DNA of 21,967 nucleotides from Phoronis ovalis (taxonomy: Eukaryota; Phoronida; Phoronidae). Of this stretch, positions 10,301-18,354 are shown piece after piece (position 1 is the first letter of the stretch; each line of letters starts with the position of its first letter). Below the pieces are notes generated by a model. The model was given only the letters and a program-made list of their open reading frames with translations. It was not told the origin of the DNA and made no database searches. The position numbers and the translations under genes were made by a program. The DNA is taken from contig JAOXYB010093827.1 of the NCBI GenBank assembly GCA_028565635.1, positions 1 through 21,967 on the forward strand, given 5' to 3'.

Positions 10301-12351
10301 TGGCACAAAAACTAGAAATTATGAGACAGAAAAAACAGGTGTGATTAAATTCTTGGAACAAATGATCAACTAGTGCACATAATAACTATGCAATTCATCT
10401 TATACCAAATATTGAATTAGTACATACTTTTTTATTACTGTTTCGTTTAAAATATTATTTTCATAGTATGCTGTCTATAATGATCTAGTTGTTTTCTAGA
10501 AATATGTGTTTCACATCAAATGTACACATGCATACATACATCAAGTCTAGACGCACTGCGAACACTGCACACTGGTAAATAATCCACTGTAATTCTTGCG
10601 GTACATTCATTATGCTGTAGTTATGCAAAGGTCTAACATACGACATATTTGTATCTTTTTAATTTTGTAACATCTCTAATTCTTAGTTGCGTTTAAATGT
10701 AGGAATACTTAGAGTACCAGCGTCAGTTAGCCATGCAGAGGCTACAAGAACAAGAGAGAGAGATGCTTATGAGACAGGAACAGATTAAACAAATGACACA
10801 GATGAGACAAATGCAACAATATGGATACCCACAACCTCAGCAGGTACGCACAGTTATCATACGGCATTAGTAAAATATTGTCTTATGGTATGTTAGTTGT
10901 ATACTTATTTAGTAACGTGCTCATGGTGGTGGTGAATGTGTGTGTGGTTACAAGTTGCATGATGGCTGTATCAACAGTGATTTTACCAGAAAGAAAATTC
11001 CATTAATTATTGCAAACATGTTTCTTCCTCTGAAAGAAGTCGGTGATAGCTAAAAAAAATATCAAAATTTCAACACTAATTAAGTGCAATATGTAAACCA
11101 TGTATCAGTCATGGACTTAATTTTAACTAGCCAAAACATTTTAACCTGTTGTGTTTCAGATTTATGGTGCACCTGTTCAAGGCTTTAGTCCTGCTGGCTC
11201 CGTTGAAGGCTCGCCACTGCATCATGCACAGCAGGCTGGAATGTATGGTCAACAACCTACCATGGGGCAACTAGGAGGTCCACCAATGGGTCAACCAGGA
11301 GCTCTCCCTATGGGACAACCAGTCAGTCAACCGCCTGGGCAGCCTACCATGGGTGCTTTACCTCCAGGTGCTCCAGGACAGCAGTATTTGCCAGCAAGTC
11401 AAACAGGATATGGGGGTAAGTTATATTTCACTAGTACTACAGAACTATCTAGTTTATATTTGTCTGTTGTTTGTGAAGCTTTAATTCAAGACTGGTAGAA
11501 TGTGATTGAGATTGATACTATATAAAAATGCATCTTTTATGTCGGTGTACCAATTTAATACTAATTTTTTTTTGTATTTTCAACTTTTAAATTGGCCATA
11601 ATTGTTGGTAATTCCAATTTTGTTCATTTTTACATTAAATAGGCATCCCACCTCAACAGCCACCTGTGGGCGGATATCAGCCACCAACTTCAAATTATCA
11701 ACAAATGTCACCAGGTGGACCACAGAATTTCCAGACACCAGCAACACAGGCTCCCTCTAGCAATCCGAATTTCCAATCACAAGGTCAAGCCCCAGTTCAG
11801 CAAAACTTTCCTCCACAAACTCAGCCGCCGGTGAGTCAGGTGCCCCCTGGCGGACAAGCAGCATTTCAGCCTACACCAGGATATGTGGCACAACCTGGTT
11901 CTTTAGAATATCAGTCCTTTAACATGCAAAGTAAGTGTGCAATTCATCTAACTTTGTTGTTTTCTATTCTAAGGAAATTTAATCTAATGTGAGAAAAACT
12001 TTACATATGGAAAATATTGTTGAGCACAACTTCATCAGTAAATTTGCTGCCAATTTTTTAACAGATAACCTGCTAAAGATATTTTTACTGAACATAAATA
12101 ATGAATCAGATCCAAAATTTTATCTAAGTATATAAACACTATATGAGGTAAAAATAAGATCTGATAATATAGTACGATGGGTAATTACAGATGTACAAAA
12201 TGCTTTGCCACCTCAAGGCCAGCAGCCCCCATATGCTCAACAGATGCCTCCACAGCAGTATATGGGTCCTCCACAAGGTCAACCATATGGAGGTCCTCCT
12301 CCCCAGCAACAACAGCAGCAGAGTGAAGCACAACTTATATCTTTTGATTAG
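1497..12351 (+). CDS. HGS: Hepatocyte growth factor-regulated tyrosine kinase substrate (Hrs), ESCRT-0 subunit; 17 coding exons
   Basis: Hrs is the ESCRT-0 protein that sits on PI3P-rich early endosomes, binds ubiquitinated cargo and recruits ESCRT-I and clathrin. Exons: 1497-1533, 2147-2231, 3083-3158, 3396-3488, 4182-4302, 5060-5181, 5654-5778, 6248-6332, 6679-6780, 8470-8565, 9133-9327, 9629-9842, 10166-10338, 10703-10843, 11160-11415, 11643-11930, 12191-12351. All introns are GT-AG and every junction keeps phase, giving 2370 nt or 789 residues (human about 777). Order: VHS (about 8-137), FYVE (159-219), UIM (261-277), PSAP (360-363), helical core (about 380-540), Pro/Gln-rich tail, terminal LISFD clathrin box (785-789). 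The start is the first ATG of the exon before the conserved [10 protein letters not shown] segment. One donor is weak (GTGGCT after 5181). Identification is by residue-level similarity to animal Hrs along its whole length. Confidence 0.97.
1591..1685. repeat. Inverted repeat (about 20-bp arms) in HGS intron 1
   Basis: The left arm is CTAGAAGTAGAATCTAGACAC (1591-1611). The right arm at 1667-1685 reads CTAGAAGTAGAACAGACAC in reverse complement, so the arms match with a small indel. Pairing continues weakly inward (TTGTCTTGATT against GAGTCAATT). The structure could be a fold-back transposon remnant or simply a stable intronic hairpin. Confidence 0.7.
1721..1763. repeat. Strong hairpin, 17-bp stem with 8-nt loop, in HGS intron 1
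   Basis: Left arm AAATTAGAACAGAAGAA (1721-1737) pairs with 1746-1763, whose reverse complement is AAATTAGAAACAGAAGAA. The only defect is one bulged base. The loop is 1738-1745. The stem does not clearly extend beyond the A/T ends, so it is short for a microRNA precursor. Confidence 0.75.
1932..2001. repeat. 70-nt two-part hairpin in HGS intron 1
   Basis: Outer arms CCAACTCTTGTCCTCT (1932-1947) and AGAGGACACGAATTGG (1986-2001) pair with one or two mismatches. The inner stem TTGATTTT (1949-1956) pairs perfectly with AAAATCAA (1965-1972) around an 8-nt loop. The inner junction is asymmetric, with about 13 unpaired bases on the 3' side. Size and shape are in the range of a microRNA-like precursor but the asymmetry argues against it. 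Confidence 0.65.
2411..2705. repeat. Degenerate tandem repeat, units of about 32-40 bp, in HGS intron 2
   Basis: Loosely similar units follow each other at about 2411, 2490, 2522, 2558 and 2594. Each has an ACC(T/C)NTTTNGCAGACCT-like head and a GGTTTAAA or GGTTGAAAA tail. A further worn copy with GCACTTGGTTGAAAAA lies near 2676-2700. The units are too diverged for an exact consensus by eye. This looks like an old minisatellite or the internal part of a repeat element. Confidence 0.45.
3489..4181. other. HGS intron 4, host of the dead exon copy
   Basis: Apart from the exon 5 duplicate at 4002-4123 and similar flanking sequence (TAATTATTTC before both copies), I see only AT-rich unique sequence and a poly(A) run near 3552-3563. 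No other exon is recognisable. Confidence 0.5.
4002..4123 (+). pseudogene. Decayed tandem duplicate of HGS exon 5 (VHS), dead exon
   Basis: The segment aligns with exon 5 (4182-4302) at an offset of 180 bp, with about 22 mismatches in 121 positions by hand count (about 82% identity). It is non-functional in three ways. The acceptor AG is replaced by CGG at 3999-4001. One extra T in the run after CATGC gives GCT TTT TAG. Even without that T a TAA follows a few codons later. The downstream GT after AATGGAAG is kept. Several differences are synonymous or conservative (GAA/GAG-to-GAC, ATC/ATT, CTG/TTG, TCG/TCT, ATT/CTT), which hints that it coded for some time before decay. Confidence 0.88.
4303..5059. 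other. HGS intron 5 with two adjacent palindromes near its 3' end
   Basis: Mostly AT-rich sequence with no coding signal. Near the acceptor it holds TCTCGCGAGA (4988-4997) and a 21-bp palindrome (5002-5022). The acceptor is CTGTTTACTTAG at 5059. Confidence 0.5.
4988..5022. promoter_or_regulatory. Paired palindromes: CGCG element and 21-bp inverted repeat
   Basis: TCTCGCGAGA at 4988-4997 is a perfect 10-bp palindrome identical to the CGCG element of vertebrate promoters, which is bound by BANP. Four bases later, ACAACTGGTT-T-AACCAGTTGT (5002-5022) is a perfect 10-bp inverted repeat around one base. CpG-rich palindromes are unusual in this AT-rich intron. Whether they regulate transcription or splicing of the FYVE exon 38 bp downstream is unknown. 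Confidence 0.45.
5060..5778 (+). CDS. HGS: HGS exons 6-7: FYVE zinc finger
   Basis: The two exons (5060-5181, 5654-5778) encode the PI3P-binding FYVE domain. It has the WxxD signature WHDGD (159-163), the basic RKHHCR patch (177-182) and the RVC motif (209-211). All eight zinc ligands are present: C165, C168, C181, C184, C189, C192, C211 and C214. The intron falls exactly before HHCR. The exon 6 donor GTGGCT is a poor match to consensus, but the phase and the homology leave no alternative. Confidence 0.96.
6679..6780 (+). CDS. HGS: HGS exon 9: ubiquitin-interacting motif
   Basis: Residues 249-282 contain [17 protein letters not shown] (261-277). This matches the double-sided UIM of Hrs, with an acidic lead, alternating Leu/Ala and the invariant Ser. 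It is the cargo-ubiquitin binding helix. The exon starts and ends in phase 0 (after TTTTTAG, before GTAAAC), so a phase-0 insert such as the candidate microexon at 7799-7807 would keep the frame. Confidence 0.93.
7014..7683. mobile_element. Non-autonomous hAT-like MITE, about 670 bp
   Basis: The two ends are imperfect inverted repeats of about 60 bp. On the left, ATGCAGGAGTCAATTGAAA (7028-7046) is followed by GGGACC and GAATAGCTGGG (7061-7071). The right end in reverse complement reads CAGTGGTAATGCAGCAG, then CCAATTGAAA, GGGACC, GGGGAATAGCAGGGG. The CAGTG/CACTG terminus is hAT-like. The flanking octamers TTTCTAAT (7006-7013) and TATCAAAT (7684-7691) match at 6 of 8 positions, consistent with an old 8-bp target duplication. 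No transposase is encoded. The exact left boundary is uncertain by a few bases. Confidence 0.6.
7799..7807 (+). CDS. Candidate in-frame 9-nt microexon (Lys-Lys-Lys) of HGS
   Basis: AAAAAGAAG is preceded by a good pyrimidine tract and acceptor (CCCTGTTTTCTTATATTGCAG, only the last 20 bases being essential) and followed by GTAGTG. It would insert KKK between phase-0 exons 9 and 10, in a Lys/Arg-rich stretch just after the UIM. Such a short match to splice signals can arise by chance. Transcript evidence is needed before accepting it. Confidence 0.25.
8470..9327 (+). CDS. HGS: HGS exons 10-11: linker with PSAP late-domain motif
   Basis: Exon 10 (8470-8565) encodes a Ser/Pro/Gln-rich linker. Exon 11 (9133-9327) encodes the highly conserved [19 protein letters not shown] block and then PSAP (residues 360-363, bases 9268-9279). 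In Hrs this motif binds the UEV domain of TSG101 and so recruits ESCRT-I. The exon 11 acceptor is TTTTTAGCAG, a NAGNAG tandem site. Using the first AG adds a Gln and using the second removes it, with the frame unchanged. The donor is GTTTGT. Confidence 0.92.
9629..10843 (+). CDS. HGS: HGS exons 12-14: helical core for STAM binding
   Basis: Exons 9629-9842, 10166-10338 and 10703-10843 encode residues 380-555. Conserved segments are [50 protein letters not shown] and [18 protein letters not shown]. In Hrs this region forms the GAT-like core and coiled coil that pairs with STAM in ESCRT-0. The long charged Glu/Arg/Gln runs in exons 13-14 are typical of the coiled coil. A longer reading frame from 9470 through 9895 is intron read-through on both sides and not an exon. 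Confidence 0.93.
11160..12351 (+). CDS. HGS: HGS exons 15-17: Pro/Gln-rich tail and clathrin box
   Basis: Exons 11160-11415, 11643-11930 and 12191-12351 encode residues 556-789, a low-complexity Pro/Gln/Gly tail. Three points stand out. One is a conserved island [11 protein letters not shown] (564-574), also found in vertebrate Hrs. Another is a local repeat of PMGQP-like pentapeptides (about 11260-11350). The last is the C-terminal SEAQLISFD, whose LISFD matches the clathrin-box pattern and ends the protein at TAG 12349-12351. A short mixed CAG/CAA polyGln run precedes it. Confidence 0.93.
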
Positions 12352-12560
12352 AAAATTAGCATTCACACGACAGCAGATGTTAATGTGGCTGAATTATTTA
12401 TTAAGGAAAAAAGAACATTGCACTATATAATGTAAGGAATGGGTTTGAATAATACTGGTCATTAACAAGTACCTTGTCATTTAATTGACTGTGCGTAATA
12501 CATACAATGTATAATCTTTACAAGTGTTCGTTAAAACATGATTTGGACATACAACAATTA

Positions 12561-12566
12561 AATAAA
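12561..12566 (+). terminator. Candidate poly(A) signal of HGS
   Basis: AATAAA lies 210 bp after the HGS stop within ATTAAATAAATAACC. It is the best-placed hexamer on the + strand before the opposing gene's 3' end. Cleavage would be expected about 10-30 bp downstream. Confidence 0.6.
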
Positions 12567-12772
12567 TAACCATACAGGTATCATGAATTGGTGTTGTGTA
12601 TTATTATCTTCTAATAAGTAAAGGAATAATTAATCAGTGTTGAGAAATGTCGTTTTGGGTTTCTATTACATGTACAGTCAACCTATAGCATTCACATTCG
12701 TTACAACTTATTTTTTTGCCGAGTTGTCTTCAGTATGTCACCTTTAGTGTATCAAATTTTTTTCACTGACGT

Positions 12773-12778
12773 TTTATT
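12773..12778 (-). terminator. Candidate poly(A) signal of the METTL26-like gene
   Basis: TTTATT on the + strand is AATAAA on the - strand, 204 bp beyond the METTL26 stop. Together with the HGS signal at 12561 it defines a very short convergent intergenic gap of roughly 200 bp or less. Confidence 0.5.
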
Positions 12779-12981
12779 TATGGCAGCACTCTAAGTTATC
12801 TTGTAAACAGTTTCTGCAAATAATGACGATGTCACTGAATGCTTTTGAAAAATTTTACACGGCTTTAGCAATGCTTTCTATGTTTCTGCAAAGTAACTCT
12901 GTAATATCTTCAGTTTTGGTGCACCTTCCAATGTATCGACAGCAAACGTGATGATAAACATTAATCTGAGTGGACTGGTAT

Positions 12982-15900
12982 TTATCTGTTTTTTCTGAAT
13001 ATCAGTATTTTATTGTTGGCTGCTGCATCAATCTGAAAAAAACAACATATTTAAAATTATTTCCTAGAAATATATCGTACAAATAATTTTCGAACCTATC
13101 CGAAATCTCAGCCACATTTCAAAATCAAGGCTGTTTTAAATTCAAAATATCATTTTATGAGTAACTTTAAGGATGGTGGTATCATGCTCCAGTAGAAATG
13201 TGATGATAATTTTGTTAACTTATAAATAAATCTGATAATCTTTACCATATTTTCTAGGTTGATATTATTTTCTACTGCCAGTTTTTGTAAATCCTTTGTA
13301 TCCCTAACCCCGTAATTGGGGTTTTCTCTCTTCAGAGCTTGGTCAAATCTTCGATTGCTTTCAGGTGTCAGCCTTCCATCAATCATGTAAGCCTTCAGAG
13401 GAAAATGGAAAGATTTGCCACACGCTATTTCACAATTTAAGACATTTTATTTGATAAGTTGTTATCATAATAATGGTTGCAATTTGACACTGCATTAAAA
13501 GGAGCAATTTAAATGTTGAAAGAAAATAATCAGCAGTAGTTTACTAAAAACAAACCAAAGTTTCTGGTTACCTCAGAAACGTTACTCTTGTCATCATTTA
13601 TGACGAATGACCAGAAATAATATATTCAACTATCTAAAGAATATAAATCCTGGTCACACAGTTGTTCACTCTGTTGTACTACAACCAACTGTATATATTA
13701 CAGTGCACGTTATTTGCCTCTCAATAGCAGAACACCTATCGTCTACCCTATTGATTTGGCTATATCTGCAGAACGAAGTAAGCAATTTGAAATTTGTAGA
13801 TGTAATAAACAACAGGCTACAGAATTTTTTTCCATTTGGTTTCATGAATTCTTATAAAAACAGTTGCCAAGTAAACATGATATACATTTCCATGTAGGGA
13901 AATATTTTAAGAAAGTCAAGTTCTGTTTTGCTGTCACTTAGTGACGATGTCTCATGATTCTGTAGGAAAGGTTAACAGGATCAGTGATGCAACGTTAACA
14001 TTGGCAGTATAAACTCCTTTGTATTTATTTACATATATACAATATAAAATGTTCTGTTTTAGTTTACGAGATTATAGTTTGTACTAATTGGCACAAAATC
14101 AACACAAAAGGGCTTCCTGCTATTACAAATGAGAACAACGTGATGTTATACGTGACATTTGGGAAAAAAACAAATAAGGTTACTAAATATCTTCCTTTAT
14201 ATGACGTTTTTGGTAAGGTAAGAATCTAAATACATTGTTAGATTTATAGTAGAATTTGTTATGTATGAGTACTGGTTTTCTTTTGGTGCCATGTTTTGAA
14301 CTTGGCTGAGGACATTTTTCTCATTTAAGACATTTACCTTTTATTTTACAATACAACGGTGACAGATAAAAAACGTATATTATCATCTTTAGTTACATTA
14401 AAACGGATTAAAAAAACATGTCTCCCTCATTAATTCATGTCACCCTTTATTTTGATAAGACTAACTTTCCCAGAACTTTCCACACAGAACAAACATTCAT
14501 ATGGCAATACTGTGTGCTGTATCATACCGTACAAGCAAGATTAATTAACATTAAGCCTCATTTCCAAAATCCTATTGTCACCTTGAATCCCTTACAAACA
14601 TTTTAAGTTCATCATTCTAGTATTTGTTGGCAACTGAATTTTACTTACGCCATATGTTACTAACACAGCTCCTGGTTTTAATATATTTCCTGCAGCTTTG
14701 AAAAGACCCTGAAACAATAAATCAATCTACAGACAGGCACATATAGACATCCCAGAGAAAACGTGGCAGTATTCCATTCTGTTAGATTCGCACTGGGTGG
14801 GATAAAAATATGTCCATGATGCGTTACATGTATACAGTCACTGTGAATGGCAGTGCCCTTTCCCCTGGGAGTCCCTCAGACTGTTGTGTGTAGCATTTGT
14901 ATTGTAATGACAGAGTACAACTCCATAGTAATCTAAAAATGTTCAGACTCCAGTACATAACCTATTTACGTGAGAGAAACGTTTACAATGTTGATTAACC
15001 TTCACTATGATAAATATCTTACTATGACACTGTCCCATGTAGTAATATGAAGCATGTTGACACAAACGATGATGTCACAACTTTGATGATTTACTGGAAC
15101 CTTTGTAGCCCACTGTTCAACTGGGACAGACACATCTATATACTCAGGTAGGAGAACATTTTTAAGGTTAGGATTCATCATTACATATCCAGCTATGCTG
15201 AAAAAGCAGTAATATATATACAGTGACATTATTTCCTTTGAATATGGTTGAAACAAGCTCACCAAAAATATCCTTTGGTAAATATGAGAAGTGAAAAACA
15301 TACCTTGTGGTAAATGCAGGAACTGAATAAAGGGCACACACACATACATGAAATACACACAATACAGCATAATTTAAAATAACAATTAATGCCACATTAA
15401 AAGCATAGTAAAAAGGATTGCACTAAAAAGTTAAAAACTTATTCCATAATGATCCCAATTGAGTCTCTCAAATCAGCATCAAATAAATATTAAAAATTAC
15501 ATAAAAATCAAAATAGTGAAAATGATGTTAATTATACAAGAAAATCTTTGCCTCCATCTCTAATATTTCCCTGACATCAATATAAAAAATTTCATAAAAA
15601 TCAAAATTGTAAAAAGGTGATATTATAAAAGAAAACCTGCCTCCATCCCCGGGGGGTACTGCCATTCAAAGTCACTATATATATCTATGTGCAGCCCAAT
15701 AGGCCCCCTTTTTTCAGCTCCGGCATTTACCACAGGGTATGTTTTTCACGCTTCTCAAAGCCTTATTTACCACAGGGTATACTTTTCTTGTTGGATATTT
15801 ACCACAGGGTATATTTTCAAAAATATTCATTTACCACAGGGTGTATTTCTTGGAAAATGCATTTACGACAGGTATGAAAAATTAAGATTCCATATTTATT

Positions 15901-18354
15901 TACCACAGGGTATATAATTAAGTGAATTTTGCACAAGGTAGCTATTTCGGGAGAGTTATTTACGACGGGGATATTTTTTACTTTTTTTTATTTATTTACG
16001 ACAGGGTATATTTTAGTGATCTTTATTTACCACAGTGTCAGGGTTTTTTACCCTGGGCCGCACCCCTACCAACTTTTCTGTCAAGTACACACCCCGGGCT
16101 CCATTCTTAACATTTGCCCTGACAAATATTTTTTATGAATGAACCTTCATGTCATGAGGTATATGAACAAAGTTTAACATGCTTTGTTGAGTATACATTT
16201 ACTCCATGTACAGAATTGACCCTACTAAAACCAAAATTCATATAATCAGGACTGACCTCTAGCTCCCATGAAATATCTTCTGAACACGATTTAATTTGAT
16301 CTGGCATACCCTGTGATGATATCTACCCATCCTACCCTTTCAAATTCTTCAGAATGTTTAGTGAATTCAGTTTTTAAATATACAATATAAAACAGTGACT
16401 ATTAGGTGCATTGTTTTCAATAAAAATGTTCGTTGAAAATGTACCTGCCACGGCATGTTTCATCGCAGTCTGAAGGCAGCCATGTTGAATTTGGGATATT
16501 CTTAGCATAATGAATAACATGTTGACCAGTTCCTATGACATAATAAAGTTTAAGCTTTGAAATACATTACTAGGATGAAAATAACTAGAATATATACTAA
16601 TAAACAAAAATGAGGTAATGGCAAAAATAAGGTAACAGTTACATAATGATACAAAACTAATCAGTACCTGAAACATCAGACTTGTTTATGTATATAATTC
16701 TCATGTTATTATATTTTTATGCTATTTGAAATATTACTGCATGACACTTCAGTGGATGTTATTTTGAATTCACACTTTTACATAACTTACCTGTAATGTA
16801 AGTATGTATCTAAGAATTATAAACTATATATTAAGGATATTTTTACTACAGATATTTTAATTTAGGAAATCATAAAAAAATGATGGATAATTTTGAAAGA
16901 GGAAAAGATATAATAATATGAAACAGGTGAAACCTCAAGGGAGCTAGTCTTAAATACATATTTGCATTGACTTCTCAATGTACCGCACATAAAATCACGT
17001 GTTCATACTTCCTGGTCTGAGCACTCCAATAAAAAGGCGTAACACATGACAGTTATACATTTTTAAAATGACACCCTAAATGTTGATTTTTGCGAAAACA
17101 AGGATATTTTGCAGTGAAAAAAATATCCCTTTTTTAGGTTTTCAAGTTTCGAGGACTGTGACTGTTTTCAAAATAACCCTCCCTTTTCCACGAATTGCAT
17201 AATAATCATGTAGTCTCATAGTTTCGTTTTCATCTTTGTACTTTTTGAAAAGGGGTGTGTAATCAGGGACATATGTCCAAAAAAATTCTGAAAAGAGGTG
17301 AAGCACCCATATAAAAAAATACTGAAGTCAGTGCCTCAGACATTTCCCAAAGTCACCTGTACAAAAGTACAACTAAAATTGTAAAATTGCAACCTATTTT
17401 ACTACCTATGGGTACAATACACATAAATGTGTATAATCCACAATTTTTCGGAATTTACAATTCTTATGGCCATGGATGCCAGAATTTACTTCATAGTCAA
17501 TGAATCATATTTACCTTTTACGCTACTGAACAAAAATATACTGTCTTAGTGCTAGCTGTCATAGCCGCAGAATCCAAAGGGGATTCTCTCTGTGCATATT
17601 TAACACAAAACTTTAGGCATTACACCTTTACGATCCTCTACTTATATGCCAGCTGAGGCTACAATATACATAACTCACATCTCATATCCATTTTGAATAA
17701 GCAATCAATTTTAAATTGCCTATTTACCTGAAGCAATTTCAAGACAAAATGTTTTCTCCTCGATGTTGATATGTTGTTTAATCACTTCCAAGAGTGTGTC
17801 TTTGTTTCTATCAAAGGATGGTACAGTTAGAACACTAACATGCCTGCCACTCTTAGTGTCTTTACGCTGGCTAAAGTAGAACATATAAAGTATATATTAA
17901 GCAATAGGAAGTACCTACTAGGCACTGTACGTATTATACATATGGCTAATTGCATAAATAAATGATAAATGTCACTGTTAGTAAAACAAACAGGCAAAAT
18001 AAATTTGCAATAACTGGACAACTGTTGGTAATGTAGTAAATGTTATTTTAACAAAACCATTAATTTATTTGTGAATTTAAAAAGTGTCCCCATTTGTACT
18101 CGGTAAATCTTCCTATATGCCAATTATTAGTTTTAATTATCCCAGAGTAAATTAATGCCCTTATAATAAATGGATTATATATCTATCCCAACTGAACTTA
18201 TTAAGGAGCATGGTAGATTTATATTTATCACAGCACAAGCAATATTGTAACAATTATACTGTCAGTGATAATAATCCATTTAAAGCAGCACTGAGATGAA
18301 TCTGCCAGCTGATTTTGTAAAAATGTACCTGCCATCACGACTTTCCATAGCCAT
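12982..18354 (-). CDS. METTL26: METTL26-like protein (UPF0585/DUF938), putative SAM-dependent methyltransferase; 7 coding exons
   Basis: Exons in transcript order: 18354-18329, 17870-17728, 16532-16445, 15197-15023, 14708-14649, 13392-13246, 13032-12982. All introns are GT-AG and phases agree at every junction, giving 690 nt or 229 residues (human about 204). Family features: FDRNKDTLLEVIKQH (23-37); the SAM-binding glycine loop LEIASGTGQH (52-61), split by an intron; WLPSD (74-78); YIDVSVPVEQW (105-115); VNMLHI (132-137); GLFKAAGNILKPG and VTYG (145-164); LTPESNRRFD; NYGVRDTKDL; and the C-terminal ANNKILIFRK. Substrate and role are unknown for the family. The start ATG (18354-18352) sits in AAACATGGC; a second ATG follows two codons later. 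The N-terminus is somewhat longer than in vertebrates. Confidence 0.93.
13033..14648. other. METTL26 introns 5-6
   Basis: Outside the exon at 13246-13392 this region holds AT-rich intron sequence. Short reading frames on both strands (for example 13607-13897 +) have no homology I recognise and no splice logic. Nothing else is seen. Confidence 0.5.
15231..15315 (-). repeat. Inverted copies of the 16-bp core motif
   Basis: At 15300-15315 the - strand reads ATTTACCACAAGGTAT, one mismatch from the core ATTTACCACAGGGTAT repeated at 15725-16040. At 15268-15283 the - strand reads ATTTACCAAAGGATAT (two mismatches), exactly 32 bp from the first copy. A worn third copy lies at about 15231-15246. They lie just upstream of METTL26 exon 4 in transcript sense. 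Confidence 0.65.
15477..15650. repeat. Two direct repeats of about 80 bp in METTL26 intron 3
   Basis: Unit 1 (15477-15560) and unit 2 (15575-15650) both run from CATCAA through CATAAAAATCAAAAT to GCCTCCATC. They are clearly related, with several small indels. Unit 2 ends exactly where the CCCCGGGGGGTACT terminus of the next element begins, so one copy may have been the target of, or duplicated with, that element. Confidence 0.65.
15647..16098. mobile_element. TIR-bounded non-coding element with ten periodic 16-bp motifs
   Basis: The ends are inverted: the left is CCCCGGGGGGTACTGCC (15647-15663) and the right is AGTACACACCCCGGG (16084-16098). Inside, the core ATTTACCACAGGGTAT recurs ten times, at 15725, 15765, 15797, 15829, 15861, 15898, 15926 (poor), 15958, 15994 and 16025. 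Spacing is 28-40 bp, most often 32. Between the cores the sequence is not obviously conserved. Reading frames across it only reflect the repeat in three phases. I recall broadly similar GGGTAT-periodic repeats from other marine invertebrate genomes but cannot name a family. Confidence 0.72.
16099..16444. other. Remainder of METTL26 intron 3
   Basis: AT-rich intron. A partial inverted core motif (ATACCCTGTGATGAT, 16306-16320) shares ten bases with the array core. An 8-bp inverted pair TGTCAGGG (16036-16043) and CCCTGACA (16117-16124) spans the right end of the element. Nothing else is recognised. Confidence 0.4.
16533..17727. other. METTL26 intron 2, no feature beyond a short hairpin
   Basis: AT-rich intron. 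GGATATTTT (17102-17110) pairs with AAAATATCC (17120-17128). No coding exon or known repeat is recognised. CpG-containing words are a little denser in 16990-17230, which may mark an older insertion. Confidence 0.45.
17871..18328. other. METTL26 intron 1
   Basis: The intron is bounded by AG|GTACAT (donor, - strand) and CTACTTTAG (acceptor). The interior is AT-rich and unremarkable. Confidence 0.5.

Noticed and set aside
12139-12366. 75-codon - strand frame across the last HGS exon
   Set aside because: Antisense of the Pro/Gln-rich tail; Leu/Trp-rich product is typical of reversed CAG/CCN codons.
15725-16040. CRISPR-like look of the 16-mer array (short repeats with variable spacers)
   Set aside because: The setting is an intron of a split animal gene, cores are degenerate, spacer length varies widely and no cas genes exist. 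It fits a eukaryotic repeat element.
15687-16138. Overlapping frames with repeated TTGYIF/YHRVYF/LPQGI peptides
   Set aside because: The peptides are one DNA repeat read in three phases; not a protein.
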